From contig NZ_HE997626.1 of NCBI RefSeq assembly GCF_000312385.1, forward strand, positions 483,206 through 547,205: DNA of 64,000 nt, given 5' to 3'. The DNA comes from Tsukamurella sp. 1534 (lineage in GTDB: Bacteria > Actinomycetota > Actinomycetes > Mycobacteriales > Mycobacteriaceae). A program made the position numbers and the translations under genes. Under the pieces are notes generated by a model, which was not told where the DNA came from, ran no database searches, and saw nothing but the letters and a program-made list of their open reading frames with translations. Shown in pieces: positions 45,457-53,188 of this stretch (position 1 is its first letter; every line of letters starts with the position of its first letter).

Positions 45457-46893
45457 TCAGGAGCGGCGCGGCATCCTGTCCGCCGCGGACAGAATCCGAG
45501 GGGACTTTTTCCGCGGCCCTGGCAGGAGCGCCGCAGCCGCGACACCGACCGCCGCCACCGCCGCCATCAGCCAGAAGGCGGGGTGCAGGGCGTCCGCCGG
45601 CGACCGGTGGCCGAGGCCGGCCTGCACGACGAGCGCCGCAGCAGCGACACCGATCGCCCCACCGAGTTGTTGGGAGCCGCGGGTGAACATCGACGCGTGG
45701 GGCAGCTGTTCGCGCGCCAGGTCGACGTAGGCCGCGGACAGGATCGGCACCAGGACCGCGCCCATCCCGAGCCCGCGCACGAAGAGCACGATCGCGAGCG
45801 GGATCGCCCCGGTCTCCGGGGTGGCGAAGGCGAAGGGCACCGTCGCCGCGGCCATGAGGGCGAACGCGCACGCGGCGACCGCGCGCGGGCCGAACTGGTC
45901 GACGAGCCTCCCGACGAAGAACCGCGGCACGAAGGCCCCGACCGCCTGGGGCGTGAGCAGCAGGGCGGCGGCGAGCGCGTCCTCGCCGCGGGCCGTCTGC
46001 CAGTACAGCGGCAGGACGAACATCGCGCCCATCAACGCGCCTCCGGCGACCAGGCTCGCCAGTGTGGCCGCGGCGACCGCGCGGCCGCGGAGCAGCCCCA
46101 CCCGGACCAGGGCATCGTCGCCCGCCCGCGCCGCGTGCAGGCCGAACGCCGTGATCAGGGCGGCGCCGATCAGGAGCGCGCACACGACGATGCCGACCGA
46201 CACCGTGCCACGGCCCAGTTCGGTGAGACCGTAGAACACCGTCACGATCCCCGGCGCCAGCAGGATCAGCCCCTTCGCGTCGAGCCGCGGGCGTGTCACG
46301 GCGGACCTCGGGGCGTCGTCGGGCAGCACCCGGACGGCGGCGACGAACGCCGCGGTACAGACCGGGATGTTGACGGCGAACATGGCACGCCAGTCGCTCC
46401 AATGCAGCAGAGCGCCGCCGAGCACCGGGCCGACGAGAGGGCCGAGCGCGATCGGCACGCTCAACGCCGCCGTCACCCGCGCGACCGAGGCGGATCCGGC
46501 GGCGCGCACCGCGATGGTCTGCATGTTCGTCATCAGGACGCCCGCTGCGGCGCCCTGGACGGCGCGGAACACGATGAGACTCAGCGGGTTCCAGCTCACG
46601 GCGCACAGCGCCGATCCGATCGCGAAGAGCACCAGCGCGCCGAGCCACAGGCGCCGGCCGCCCAGCACGGCGTCGAGCCATCCGCACAGCGGGATCGACA
46701 CGACCAGCGCGAGGAGGTACGCCGTGCTGACCCATTGGACGGCGCCTACGTCGGTGCGAAGGTCGAGCACCAGGGTGTGGACGGCGATGGCCAGCATTGT
46801 GGTGTCGAGGATCGGGGCGAACGCGCCCAGGACGAGGGTAGCGATGAGTGGCCGCAGCGACGTCCGCTCCGACTCCTCATTAGATACAGTCAT
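45457..46893 (-). CDS. DHA2-type MFS drug exporter (EmrB/QacA-like)
   Basis: 478 aa from ATG 46893, about fourteen helices. FAPILDTTMLAIAVHTL, GWLDAVLGGRRLWLGALVLFAIGSALCAV and SVPIALGPLVGPVLGGALL (motif C, antiporter signature) are typical. The start codon sits inside a perfect palindromic operator and after CATATT (leaderless -10). Divergent from a TetR gene, the standard regulated efflux pair. Confidence 0.88.
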   Translation of the reverse strand: MTVSNEESERTSLRPLIATLVLGAFAPILDTTMLAIAVHTLVLDLRTDVGAVQWVSTAYLLALVVSIPLCGWLDAVLGGRRLWLGALVLFAIGSALCAVSWNPLSLIVFRAVQGAAAGVLMTNMQTIAVRAAGSASVARVTAALSVPIALGPLVGPVLGGALLHWSDWRAMFAVNIPVCTAAFVAAVRVLPDDAPRSAVTRPRLDAKGLILLAPGIVTVFYGLTELGRGTVSVGIVVCALLIGAALITAFGLHAARAGDDALVRVGLLRGRAVAAATLASLVAGGALMGAMFVLPLYWQTARGEDALAAALLLTPQAVGAFVPRFFVGRLVDQFGPRAVAACAFALMAAATVPFAFATPETGAIPLAIVLFVRGLGMGAVLVPILSAAYVDLAREQLPHASMFTRGSQQLGGAIGVAAAALVVQAGLGHRSPADALHPAFWLMAAVAAVGVAAAALLPGPRKKSPRILSAADRMPRRS

Positions 46894-46901
46894 GTATCTA
46901 A
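46880..46901. promoter_or_regulatory. TetR operator overlapping the exporter start codon
   Basis: TTAGATAC (46880-46887) and GTATCTAA (46894-46901), a perfect 8+8 dyad with six bases between; the middle bases include the ATG complement at 46891-46893. An additional half-site AGATAC is at 46920-46925, beside the -10 TAAGAT of the TetR gene. Confidence 0.75.
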
Positions 46902-46928
46902 TATGCGCCGCGCTGATAAGATACGCAA

Positions 46929-47528
46929 GTGGACTCAACGACGGAGGCGCCGCGCACCCGGCGACGGGGCGCGGCATTGCAGGCGGCCATCCTCGAGGCG
47001 GCGTGGGAGCAGCTCGTCGATCGCGGGTACGGCGAATTCACCCTGGAGGCGGTGGCGGCCCGCGCCGGGACCTCGCGCTCGGTGCTCTACCGGCGCTGGT
47101 CGAGCAGGGTCGAGCTGCTCCGCGCCGCCGTCGAGCACCAGGGGACGATTCCCGTCTCCGACCCACCGGACACCGGGTCCCTCCGCGGAGACGCGATCGC
47201 GCTACTCCGGGCGATGTCGGAGCACCGCGTCGAGCTCATGGTGCTGTTCCAGACCCGGCTCGGCGGCTTCTTCGACGAGTCGGGCGACTCCCCCGCCGAC
47301 CTACGGAGACTGATGGTCGGCCGACGGGCCGGATCGATGCACGACGCCGTCGCCCGCGGTGTCGAGCGCGGCGAGGTCGAACCCGGCCGCGTCACGGACA
47401 GGATCGTGAACCTCCCCGGCGACCTGGTCCGTCACCAGATGGCCATGACGCTGCAGCCGGTGCCCGTCGCGGACATCGAGGAGATCGTCGACGAGTGCTT
47501 CTTACCGCTCCTCGCGCCCCGCGCCTGA
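46929..47528 (+). CDS. TetR-family regulator of the DHA2 exporter
   Basis: 199 aa. HTH in FTLEAVAARAGTSRSVLYRRW (about 37-57). GTG 46929 follows TAAGAT (46917-46922) by six bases. With the palindrome next door this is a self-contained efflux control unit; inducer unknown. Confidence 0.88.
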   Translation: MDSTTEAPRTRRRGAALQAAILEAAWEQLVDRGYGEFTLEAVAARAGTSRSVLYRRWSSRVELLRAAVEHQGTIPVSDPPDTGSLRGDAIALLRAMSEHRVELMVLFQTRLGGFFDESGDSPADLRRLMVGRRAGSMHDAVARGVERGEVEPGRVTDRIVNLPGDLVRHQMAMTLQPVPVADIEEIVDECFLPLLAPRA

Positions 47529-47556
47529 CCACGTCAGACAGCCCGGCGCTCCGCGA

Positions 47557-47976
47557 CTACGCGTCGAGTTCGCGCGCGATCTCGCGGAGGACCTTGGAGA
47601 TCTGCTCGGAGGCCTTGCGGTCCGGGTAGCGGCCCTTGCGCAGCTCCTGCTGCACGCCGCCGTCGAGCAGCTGGATCATGTCCTCGATCATCCCGTGCAG
47701 CTCGTCGGCCGGGCGACGGTTCGCGGCCGGGCGACGGGCGCCGCGCTGGGCCGCGCCGCGGGAGACACTGGGCGCCGGCTCGAGCACGGTGAGGGTGAGC
47801 GCCTGCGGGCCGCGACGGCCCGCAGCCATGCTGAACTCGACCCGCTGACCGGGCTTGAGAGCCTCGGCACCGTCGGGCAGCGCGGAGGAACGGACGTACA
47901 CGTCTTCGCCGCCCTCCTGGGAGAGGAAGCCGAAGCCCTTGTCCGCGTCGTACCACTTGACCTTGCCGGTAGGCAC
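47557..47976 (-). CDS. CspB-type cold-shock domain protein with C-terminal extension
   Basis: 139 aa, close to mycobacterial Rv0871. The OB-fold carries RNP1 ([10 protein letters not shown]) and RNP2 (DVYVRSSAL). After about residue 70 there is a basic linker and a helical domain ([24 protein letters not shown]), absent from short Csp proteins. GTG 47976 matches the usual [10 protein letters not shown] opening. The likely -10 is TAGACT at 48049-48044, which gives a leader of roughly 60 nt, in contrast to the leaderless genes around it. Confidence 0.88.
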   Translation of the reverse strand: MPTGKVKWYDADKGFGFLSQEGGEDVYVRSSALPDGAEALKPGQRVEFSMAAGRRGPQALTLTVLEPAPSVSRGAAQRGARRPAANRRPADELHGMIEDMIQLLDGGVQQELRKGRYPDRKASEQISKVLREIARELDA

Positions 47977-48042
47977 CCTTGTCACCCGCTCTGCGTATAG
48001 AACAACAAAACGCGCCCCGCGAACGGCGAGACGCACTGGCAT

Positions 48043-48049
48043 TAGTCTA
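48043..48049. promoter_or_regulatory. Overlapping divergent -10 elements, cold-shock gene and small membrane protein gene
   Basis: TAGTCTA holds TAGTCT (plus, 48043-48048, six bases before GTG 48055) and TAGACT (minus, 48049-48044). The minus-strand transcript would carry a leader of about 60 nt with a T-rich stretch (TTTTGTTGTT) before the cold-shock gene. Confidence 0.5.
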
Positions 48050-48054
48050 GACCC

Positions 48055-48264
48055 GTGGGCAAGTTCGTTTCCGTCGCCGTCTCGCTCTCGATCGCGCTGT
48101 TCGCGATCGGGCTGATCGCGGTGGCCGCACTCTTCCTCACTCCGCTCCTGGCGCACGGCACCACCGCTCCCACCTGGGTGTACGCGCTGACCCCGCTGGC
48201 TCCCGCCGGCTTCCTCGCGGGGGTGATCGCCGTGGTGCTCGGCGGTCACGCCCGGGATCGCTGA
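48055..48264 (+). CDS. Small two-helix membrane protein (Rv0870c-like position)
   Basis: 69 aa. Two hydrophobic helices ([21 protein letters not shown] and the [14 protein letters not shown] segment). GTG 48055 is set by the leaderless -10. Ends eight bases before moaA on the same strand, so probably the first gene of a moaA-moaD transcript. Function unknown. Confidence 0.7.
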   Translation: MGKFVSVAVSLSIALFAIGLIAVAALFLTPLLAHGTTAPTWVYALTPLAPAGFLAGVIAVVLGGHARDR

Positions 48265-48272
48265 GGCACGCC

Positions 48273-49262
48273 GTGAAGCCGCTGGTCGACAGGTACGGGC
48301 GGGTCGCGCGCGACCTGCGCGTCTCGCTCACGGACCGCTGCAACCTGCGTTGCACCTACTGCATGCCCGCCGAGGGCCTGACGTGGCTGCAGAACGATCA
48401 CGTGCTCTCCACGCCCGAGGTGAACCGGCTGCTCACCATCGCGGTGCGCGACCTCGGGATCACGGAGATCCGATTCACCGGCGGGGAGCCGCTGCTGCGC
48501 GCGGACCTGCCGGCGATCGTCGCGCACGCCGCGGCCCTGGAGCCGCGCCCCGAGCTCTCCCTCACCACCAACGGCCTGTCGCTCGCACGGCACGCGCCGC
48601 GGCTCGCCGAGGCGGGCCTGGACCGCGTCAACGTCTCGCTGGACACCGTCGACCGGGACGCCTACGCCGAGGTCACCCGCCGGGACCGCCTCGACGACGC
48701 GCTCAACGGCCTGCGCGCCGCCTCCGCCGCGGGCCTGACCCCCGTCAAGGTCAACGCCGTGCTCGGCCCCGGCCGCATCGGCGACGCGGCGCCCCTGCTG
48801 CGGCTGTGCCTCGACGCGGGCTACGAGTTGCGGATCATCGAGCAGATGCCGCTCGATGCGGGGCACACCTGGGATCGAGGCTCCATGATCACCGCGGGCG
48901 ACGTGCTGGCCGAGCTGGGCCGGAGCTTCACCCTGACGCCCGACGGTGCGCCCCGCGGCAGCGCGCCCGCCGAGCGCTACTTCGTGGACGGGGGGCCGGC
49001 CACCGTCGGCATCATCGCCTCGGTGACGCGGCCGTTCTGCGGTGATTGCGACCGGGTGCGCCTCACCGCCGACGGGCAGATCCGCACCTGCCTGTTCGCC
49101 ACGGACGAGACGGACCTGAAGTCACTGCTGCGCGGCGACGCCTCCGACGAGGAGGTCGCCGACGCGTGGTGCGCCGCGATGCTGGGCAAGCAGGCCGGCC
49201 ACGGCATCGACGACCCCACCTTCCTGCAGCCGCCGCGGCCGATGAGCGCGATCGGTGGCTGA
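48273..49262 (+). CDS. moaA: GTP 3',8-cyclase MoaA
   Basis: Radical SAM enzyme that starts molybdopterin synthesis from GTP. 329 aa. N-terminal cluster motif C23-x3-C27-x2-C30 (CNLRCTYC) and C-terminal cluster ligands in [28 protein letters not shown] and the SAM-binding TTNGLSL are present, and it ends with the GG tail (SAIGG) typical of active MoaA. Overlaps moaD by eight bases. Paired functionally with MoaC at 52.5 kb. Confidence 0.95.
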   Translation: MKPLVDRYGRVARDLRVSLTDRCNLRCTYCMPAEGLTWLQNDHVLSTPEVNRLLTIAVRDLGITEIRFTGGEPLLRADLPAIVAHAAALEPRPELSLTTNGLSLARHAPRLAEAGLDRVNVSLDTVDRDAYAEVTRRDRLDDALNGLRAASAAGLTPVKVNAVLGPGRIGDAAPLLRLCLDAGYELRIIEQMPLDAGHTWDRGSMITAGDVLAELGRSFTLTPDGAPRGSAPAERYFVDGGPATVGIIASVTRPFCGDCDRVRLTADGQIRTCLFATDETDLKSLLRGDASDEEVADAWCAAMLGKQAGHGIDDPTFLQPPRPMSAIGG

Positions 49263-49503
49263 GCTCACGGTCCGGTACTTCGCGGCGGCGCGGGCGGCCG
49301 CGGGGGTCCCGCAGGAGGCGGTCACCGTGCCCGACGGTGCGTCGGTCGCCGACGTCGTCGCCCTCCTCCCCGGCCTGCACCCTCCGCTCGCGGCGGTGCT
49401 GCCGCGGTGCAGTTACCTCCTGGACGAGGTCGCGGTGCGCGACCAGAGCGCTCCGGCGGCGGGCGCGACGCTCGACGTGCTGCCCCCGTTCGCGGGCGGC
49501 TGA
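49255..49503 (+). CDS. moaD: MoaD, molybdopterin synthase small subunit
   Basis: 82 aa ubiquitin-like sulfur carrier ending in the required Gly-Gly (PPFAGG). Start GTG 49255 overlaps moaA. Works with MoaE, encoded 2 kb away on the other strand. The ThiS/MoaD fold is supported by VRYFAAARAAAG and LDVLPPFAGG. Confidence 0.9.
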   Translation: MAELTVRYFAAARAAAGVPQEAVTVPDGASVADVVALLPGLHPPLAAVLPRCSYLLDEVAVRDQSAPAAGATLDVLPPFAGG

Positions 49504-49579
49504 GCGGAACCGCGCGGACCGGTTGAACCGATACCTGAGGTTGAAGCCTCAAGCCCGAGATGCCCACACCCCGCTGTGC

Positions 49580-49595
49580 AGTGATATCGATCACA
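49580..49595. promoter_or_regulatory. CRP (cAMP receptor)-type site upstream of rpfA
   Basis: AGTGATATCGATCACA matches TGTGA-N6-TCACA at 9 of 10 key positions. It is centred about 70 bp upstream of the predicted start point near 49658. CRP control of rpfA is known in M. tuberculosis (Rv3676). Confidence 0.7.
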
Positions 49596-49622
49596 TCACG
49601 GCGAGTCACGGCGAGGTAACGG

Positions 49623-49651
49623 TTGGGCAACGGGCCGGGTTCTGCTAGCGT
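49623..49651 (+). promoter_or_regulatory. rpfA promoter
   Basis: TTGGGC (49623-49628) and TAGCGT (49646-49651) with 17 bp between them. Predicted start near 49658, giving a leader of about 230 nt that holds the riboswitch. Confidence 0.65.
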
Positions 49652-49745
49652 CGCGTGAGGCCGCAGCAAGCAGCCACCCGATCCGGACACAGCGCAGAGC
49701 TTCGTCCAGTGCCCGGAACGGGGATCCAGCTCCACAGATCTACAC

Positions 49746-49860
49746 CTGGACGAAGGCGGAGGAACCACTCGCGACCGCGGTCGCCCGGGCACACGCCCTA
49801 GGGGTCAAGCCGAACCCGGCCGAGCAGCCTCTCGCTCGAACCCGACAGCTAACTTCGCAC
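49746..49860 (+). ncRNA. c-di-AMP (ydaO/yuaA) riboswitch in the rpfA leader
   Basis: The 384-nt gap between moaD and rpfA contains the conserved segments of this RNA: GAAGGCGGAGGAACCA (from about 49752), AGGGGTCAAGCCGAACC (about 49800) and TCGAACCCGACAGCTAACTT (from 49836). CGAAG (49751-49755) can pair with CTTCG (49853-49857) as the closing P1 helix. c-di-AMP binding normally turns expression off. A competing upstream hairpin (49700-49709 with 49746-49755) is visible. Confidence 0.85.
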
Positions 49861-49887
49861 GCGCGTAGAGAGGAAAGACTTCACACG

Positions 49888-50544
49888 ATGACCGGTCGTC
49901 ACCGCAAGCAGTCCACCACCGCACGTACTGCCGTCAAGGTCGCCGCCACCGGCGCGATGCTGGGCGGCGCGGGCCTCGCGCTCTCCGCCCCCGCCGCGAA
50001 CGCGGCCACCGACTCCCAGTGGGACCAGGTCGCCTCGTGTGAGTCCGGCGGCAACTGGGGCATCAACACCGGCAACGGCTACCACGGCGGCCTGCAGTTC
50101 AGCCCGTCCACCTGGACCTCCTACGGCGGCGGCCAGTACGCCCCGACCGCGAACCAGGCCTCGAAGGCCCAGCAGATCGCGATCGCGGAGAAGGTCCTCG
50201 CCGGCCAGGGCAAGGGCGCTTGGCCGTCCTGCGGCACCGGCCTCGGCGCCGCCACCCAGCGCACCGCCCCGGCCACCGAGGCCGCGAGCAAGCCGGTCGC
50301 GCAGAAGCCCGCCCAGAAGCCGGTCCAGAAGCCCGCCGCGCAGAAGCCGGTGCAGAAGCCCGCCACCCCGGCGGCCAAGAAGCCCGTCCAGAAGCCGGCG
50401 CCGAAGAAGCCCGCCGTGCAGCCGGGCCAGTCGGCCAACTCGCAGTACATCCAGCAGGTCATCTCGCAGGCCCAGAACGGCGGCCAGCAGATCGATCCGG
50501 CCGTGCTGTCGATGCTGCAGCAGGCCGCTGCGAAGGGCTACTGA
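49888..50544 (+). CDS. rpfA: Resuscitation-promoting factor RpfA-like transglycosylase
   Basis: Secreted muralytic enzyme that helps cells leave dormancy. 218 aa. Sec signal peptide to about residue 39 (ending AANAA). The Rpf domain spans about 40-115, with the catalytic glutamate E52 in CESGGNWGIN and the paired cysteine in WPSCGTG. Then come a low-complexity linker of KP-rich repeats and a short C-terminal helix (SQYIQQVISQAQNGG). LysM is absent. AGAGAGGAAAG precedes the ATG. Control by CRP and c-di-AMP is likely from the leader. Confidence 0.95.
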   Translation: MTGRHRKQSTTARTAVKVAATGAMLGGAGLALSAPAANAATDSQWDQVASCESGGNWGINTGNGYHGGLQFSPSTWTSYGGGQYAPTANQASKAQQIAIAEKVLAGQGKGAWPSCGTGLGAATQRTAPATEAASKPVAQKPAQKPVQKPAAQKPVQKPATPAAKKPVQKPAPKKPAVQPGQSANSQYIQQVISQAQNGGQQIDPAVLSMLQQAAAKGY

Positions 50545-50567
50545 GCCCCACCGCACACGCGCACCGG

Positions 50568-50599
50568 AACGGGCCGACGGCACTCGCCGTCGGCCCGTT
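50568..50599 (+). terminator. rpfA terminator
   Basis: Fourteen base pairs (50568-50581 with 50586-50599), four-base loop ACTC, followed by TTCG. Confidence 0.85.
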
Positions 50600-50625
50600 T
50601 CGCGTCTCCGCGGCCGTGACCATCC

Positions 50626-50641
50626 TGTGATGTACACCACA
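50626..50641. promoter_or_regulatory. CRP-type site upstream of the secreted-protein gene
   Basis: TGTGATGTACACCACA matches TGTGA-N6-TCACA with one mismatch. Centred about 68 bp upstream of the predicted start near 50702, nearly the spacing seen at rpfA. Confidence 0.6.
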
Positions 50642-50667
50642 TATCCGTGTCTCGACAGGGTCGCGAG

Positions 50668-50695
50668 TTTGCAATTCCACACTCTCTGCTAGCGT
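50668..50695 (+). promoter_or_regulatory. Promoter of the secreted-protein gene
   Basis: TTTGCA (50668-50673) and TAGCGT (50690-50695) with 16 bp between. The CTGCTAGCGT segment is identical to that of the rpfA promoter. Confidence 0.55.
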
Positions 50696-50743
50696 TCCCT
50701 CGTCCGCATCCGCGGCTCAGGATTTCAGCAGGGAGACCCACCG

Positions 50744-51433
50744 ATGTTCGCTCACCGCACGCCGTCCTCGCGCACCACCGGCAGGATCGCCGGACTCGGG
50801 GCGCTCCTCGCCGCCGCGAGTCTCGCGCTGAGCTCGCCCGCGTTCGCCGATCCCGGCTGCGGCTGCGTTCCCCCGGTCCCCGCGCCTGTCGCAGTCCCCG
50901 CCGGAGTCCTCCCGGCCGCTCCGGCCCCCGCGAAGCCCGCACCGCGCAAGCCGGCGCCCGCGAAGGCCGTGCCCGCCGCCCCGGCGCCCGCCGGCGCCGG
51001 CGTCAAGAAGCTCGCACCGGGCGTGAACCCTCCGTCCACGCCGAACCGTCAGGACCTCGAGAACGGCGCCGCGGGCGCCGGCGGCGCGACGGTGCCCGTC
51101 ATCGCGGGCACGGCCATCCCCGGTCTCGGAATCGGTGGCACGGGCATCGGGACCGGCCTGGCCGGGAACGGCCAGGGCGGCACGGCGATCGACGGCATCG
51201 GCGTCCCCGGCCCCGGCCTGGCGGCGGTGGGCACCGGTCAGGGCGCGCACCGGCCCGTGCAGAACCCGACCGCGAACGTCCCGTCGCGCCCGGCGAACCC
51301 CGGCCGCACCATCCCCGACGGTGCGCTCGGCATCCCCGTGGTGCCGGGTGTCCTGGGCGTCCCCCTGTGGGCGCCCCAGCCGTGTGACCCCGCCCGGGTC
51401 ACGACGTGCCCCGATTCGGCCTCCACGAAGTAG
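50744..51433 (+). CDS. Secreted Pro/Ala/Gly-rich protein, unknown
   Basis: 229 aa. Signal peptide (about residues 1-35, ending SSPAFA), then a cysteine pair CGC, a Pro/Ala/Lys-rich linker (residues 45-85) and a glycine-rich stretch (IPGLGIGGTGIGTGLAGNG), with a last cysteine pair near the C-terminus (QPCDPARVTTC). No catalytic motif. GGGAG precedes the ATG. The shared promoter layout with rpfA suggests joint expression in the cell envelope. Confidence 0.75.
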   Translation: MFAHRTPSSRTTGRIAGLGALLAAASLALSSPAFADPGCGCVPPVPAPVAVPAGVLPAAPAPAKPAPRKPAPAKAVPAAPAPAGAGVKKLAPGVNPPSTPNRQDLENGAAGAGGATVPVIAGTAIPGLGIGGTGIGTGLAGNGQGGTAIDGIGVPGPGLAAVGTGQGAHRPVQNPTANVPSRPANPGRTIPDGALGIPVVPGVLGVPLWAPQPCDPARVTTCPDSASTK

Positions 51434-51516
51434 GTCACTCCCCCGGTCCGCGCGGGCGCCACAGCGTCCCGCGGGACGGGGTTCGAACGCCGGAATCCAC
51501 CCCGGCCTCGGGCGAC

Positions 51517-51543
51517 GGGTCGGCAGCTACGCGCTGCCGACCC
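51517..51543. terminator. Hairpin between the secreted-protein gene and moaE
   Basis: GGGTCGGCAGC (51517-51527) pairs with GCTGCCGACCC (51533-51543), five-base loop. It overlaps the moaE stop codon and lies between convergent genes. Confidence 0.65.
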
Positions 51544-51955
51544 ATTCGTCGGTTCCGTCGGAGAACAGCTGGTGCTTCCACACCGGCAGGGCCTCCTTGA
51601 CGGCGTCGACGAGCCGGGAGCAAGTGGCGAAGGCCGCGGCACGGTGATCCGCGGAGACGGCCACGACGAGCGCGGCGTCCCCGATGGCCAGCGGGCCCAC
51701 GCGGTGCGAGACGGCCACGGCGCGGACACCCTCGGCGGCGCGGGTCTCGGCCTCCACGACCTCGGCGAGGACGCGGGCGGCGGTGGGGTGCGCGGAGTAC
51801 TCGAGCCGGGTCACGGAGCGGCCGCCGTCGTGATCGCGGACGGCGCCGATGAAGCCGACCACGGCGCCCGCCTCGGCGCGGGCGACGGCCGCCTCGTGGG
51901 ACGGCAGGTCGATCGGTTCCTCGGTCACGCGCGCGAGCGCGACCTCACCAGGCAT
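51527..51955 (-). CDS. moaE: MoaE, molybdopterin synthase catalytic subunit
   Basis: 142 aa. Typical MoaE segments: [54 protein letters not shown] and the active-site lysine region [16 protein letters not shown]. Joins sulfur from MoaD to cyclic pyranopterin. ATG 51955 overlaps mog by 11 bases. Last gene of a four-gene minus-strand unit. Confidence 0.93.
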   Translation of the reverse strand: MPGEVALARVTEEPIDLPSHEAAVARAEAGAVVGFIGAVRDHDGGRSVTRLEYSAHPTAARVLAEVVEAETRAAEGVRAVAVSHRVGPLAIGDAALVVAVSADHRAAAFATCSRLVDAVKEALPVWKHQLFSDGTDEWVGSA

Positions 51956-52460
51956 GGTCCCCGCCGATGATCTGGTCGAGCGCGTGCGAGAGCACCCCGT
52001 CGAGCACGCCGAGGCCGTCGCGGACGCCGCCCATGGAGCCGGGGAGGTTGACCACGAGGGTCGCCCCGGAGACGCCGGCCAGGCCGCGGCTGAGGATCGC
52101 GGTGGGCGCGCCGGGCAGGCCGGCGGCACGGATGGCGTCGGCGAGGCCGGGGACCTCGAAGGTGAGCACGCCCCGGGTCTCCTCGGGGGTGCGGTCGGTC
52201 GGCGTGAGGCCGGTGCCGCCGGTGGTGAGGATGACGGCGTCGCCGCGGCGGGTGGCGGAGCGGATCGCGGAGCCCACCTCCTCGCCGTCGGGCACCACGA
52301 CGGGGCCGTACACGTCGAAGCCGCGCTCGCCGAGCCAGGAGGCGATGTGCGGGCCGGTGGTGTCCTCGCGCTCCCCCGCGGCGGCGCGGGTGGAGGCGAC
52401 GATGACGGTGGCGGCCGGTGCCTGCGGCTCGGTCACCGGCACGGTGATGGGGTCAGTCAA
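51945..52460 (-). CDS. mog: Mog/MoaB-family molybdopterin adenylyltransferase
   Basis: 171 aa. MPT-binding motifs [17 protein letters not shown] and [16 protein letters not shown] are intact. Adenylates molybdopterin before metal insertion. Start TTG 52460 overlaps the moaC end by eight bases. Confidence 0.9.
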   Translation of the reverse strand: MTDPITVPVTEPQAPAATVIVASTRAAAGEREDTTGPHIASWLGERGFDVYGPVVVPDGEEVGSAIRSATRRGDAVILTTGGTGLTPTDRTPEETRGVLTFEVPGLADAIRAAGLPGAPTAILSRGLAGVSGATLVVNLPGSMGGVRDGLGVLDGVLSHALDQIIGGDHAW

Positions 52461-52953
52461 CGGTTCCTCCGTCGGTTCGCTCGTCGTCTCCGCGGGTCCA
52501 CCGGCCGGTCTTGCCGCCCTCCTTGGTCACCACGCGCACGTCGGTGAGCTGCGCGGCCGGGTCGAGGGCCTTGACCATGTCGTGCAGGGTGAGCCCCGCG
52601 ACGGCGACGGCGGTGAGCGCCTCCATCTCGACGCCCGTGCGTCCGGTGCAGCGCACGGTCGCGGTGATCGCGATCTCGGCGCCGTGGGGTTCGAGCTCGA
52701 CCTGGACGCCGGAGACGGGCAGCGGGTGGCACAGCGGGATCAGGTCGGGGGTGCGTTTGACGCCCATGATGCCCGCGATGCGGGCGGTGGCGAGGACGTC
52801 GCCCTTGGGCACCGCACCGTCGGCGATGGCGGCGACGACCGCCTCGGTGGTGCGGAACACCCCGGCCGCGACCGCCGTGCGGGCGGTGACGGCCTTATCG
52901 GACACGTCGACCATGCGGGCGGCGCCCGCGTCGTCGACGTGCGTCAATCCCAC
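52453..52953 (-). CDS. moaC: MoaC, cyclic pyranopterin monophosphate synthase
   Basis: 166 aa. The MoaC signature includes [41 protein letters not shown] and the catalytic lysine in HDMVKALD. Acts right after MoaA. GTG 52953 starts one base after the stop of the small upstream gene. Confidence 0.95.
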   Translation of the reverse strand: MGLTHVDDAGAARMVDVSDKAVTARTAVAAGVFRTTEAVVAAIADGAVPKGDVLATARIAGIMGVKRTPDLIPLCHPLPVSGVQVELEPHGAEIAITATVRCTGRTGVEMEALTAVAVAGLTLHDMVKALDPAAQLTDVRVVTKEGGKTGRWTRGDDERTDGGTVD

Positions 52954-52954
52954 G

Positions 52955-53149
52955 TCAGCGATTGATCCGCGTGGTCGGGTGGACGTACGGGATGTGGTCC
53001 TGCGGGAACGTCAGCTCACCGAAGGGCGACAGCGCGCCGACGACGGGGGCGGCGAACTCGGAGACGGCGTGATCGGCGTGGCCGTCCGAGGCGCCGGGCC
53101 AGCCGTTGTCGACGTACGCGGACTTCTTCGCAATGGAGGTCTCAGACAC
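52955..53149 (-). CDS. Small conserved hypothetical protein (Rv0863-like)
   Basis: 64 aa, first gene of the moaC-mog-moaE unit. The segment [22 protein letters not shown] is unusually rich in Asp, His and Gly and looks conserved, perhaps a metal-binding patch. GTG 53149 follows CAGAAT by six bases. Gene order matches Rv0863-moaC2-mog-moaE2 as I recall it. Function unknown. Confidence 0.7.
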   Translation of the reverse strand: MSETSIAKKSAYVDNGWPGASDGHADHAVSEFAAPVVGALSPFGELTFPQDHIPYVHPTTRINR

Positions 53150-53188
53150 GAGATTATTCTGACATGCCGCGCCACCTACTCTGTATCG

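Noticed and set aside
50280-50440. Repetitive DNA in rpfA as a possible tandem-repeat element
   Set aside because: It encodes the KP-rich linker of RpfA and is ordinary low-complexity coding sequence.
51465-51510. GGGGTTCGAACGCC resembles a tRNA T-arm
   Set aside because: The T-stem does not pair fully, and no acceptor, D- or anticodon arm surrounds it.
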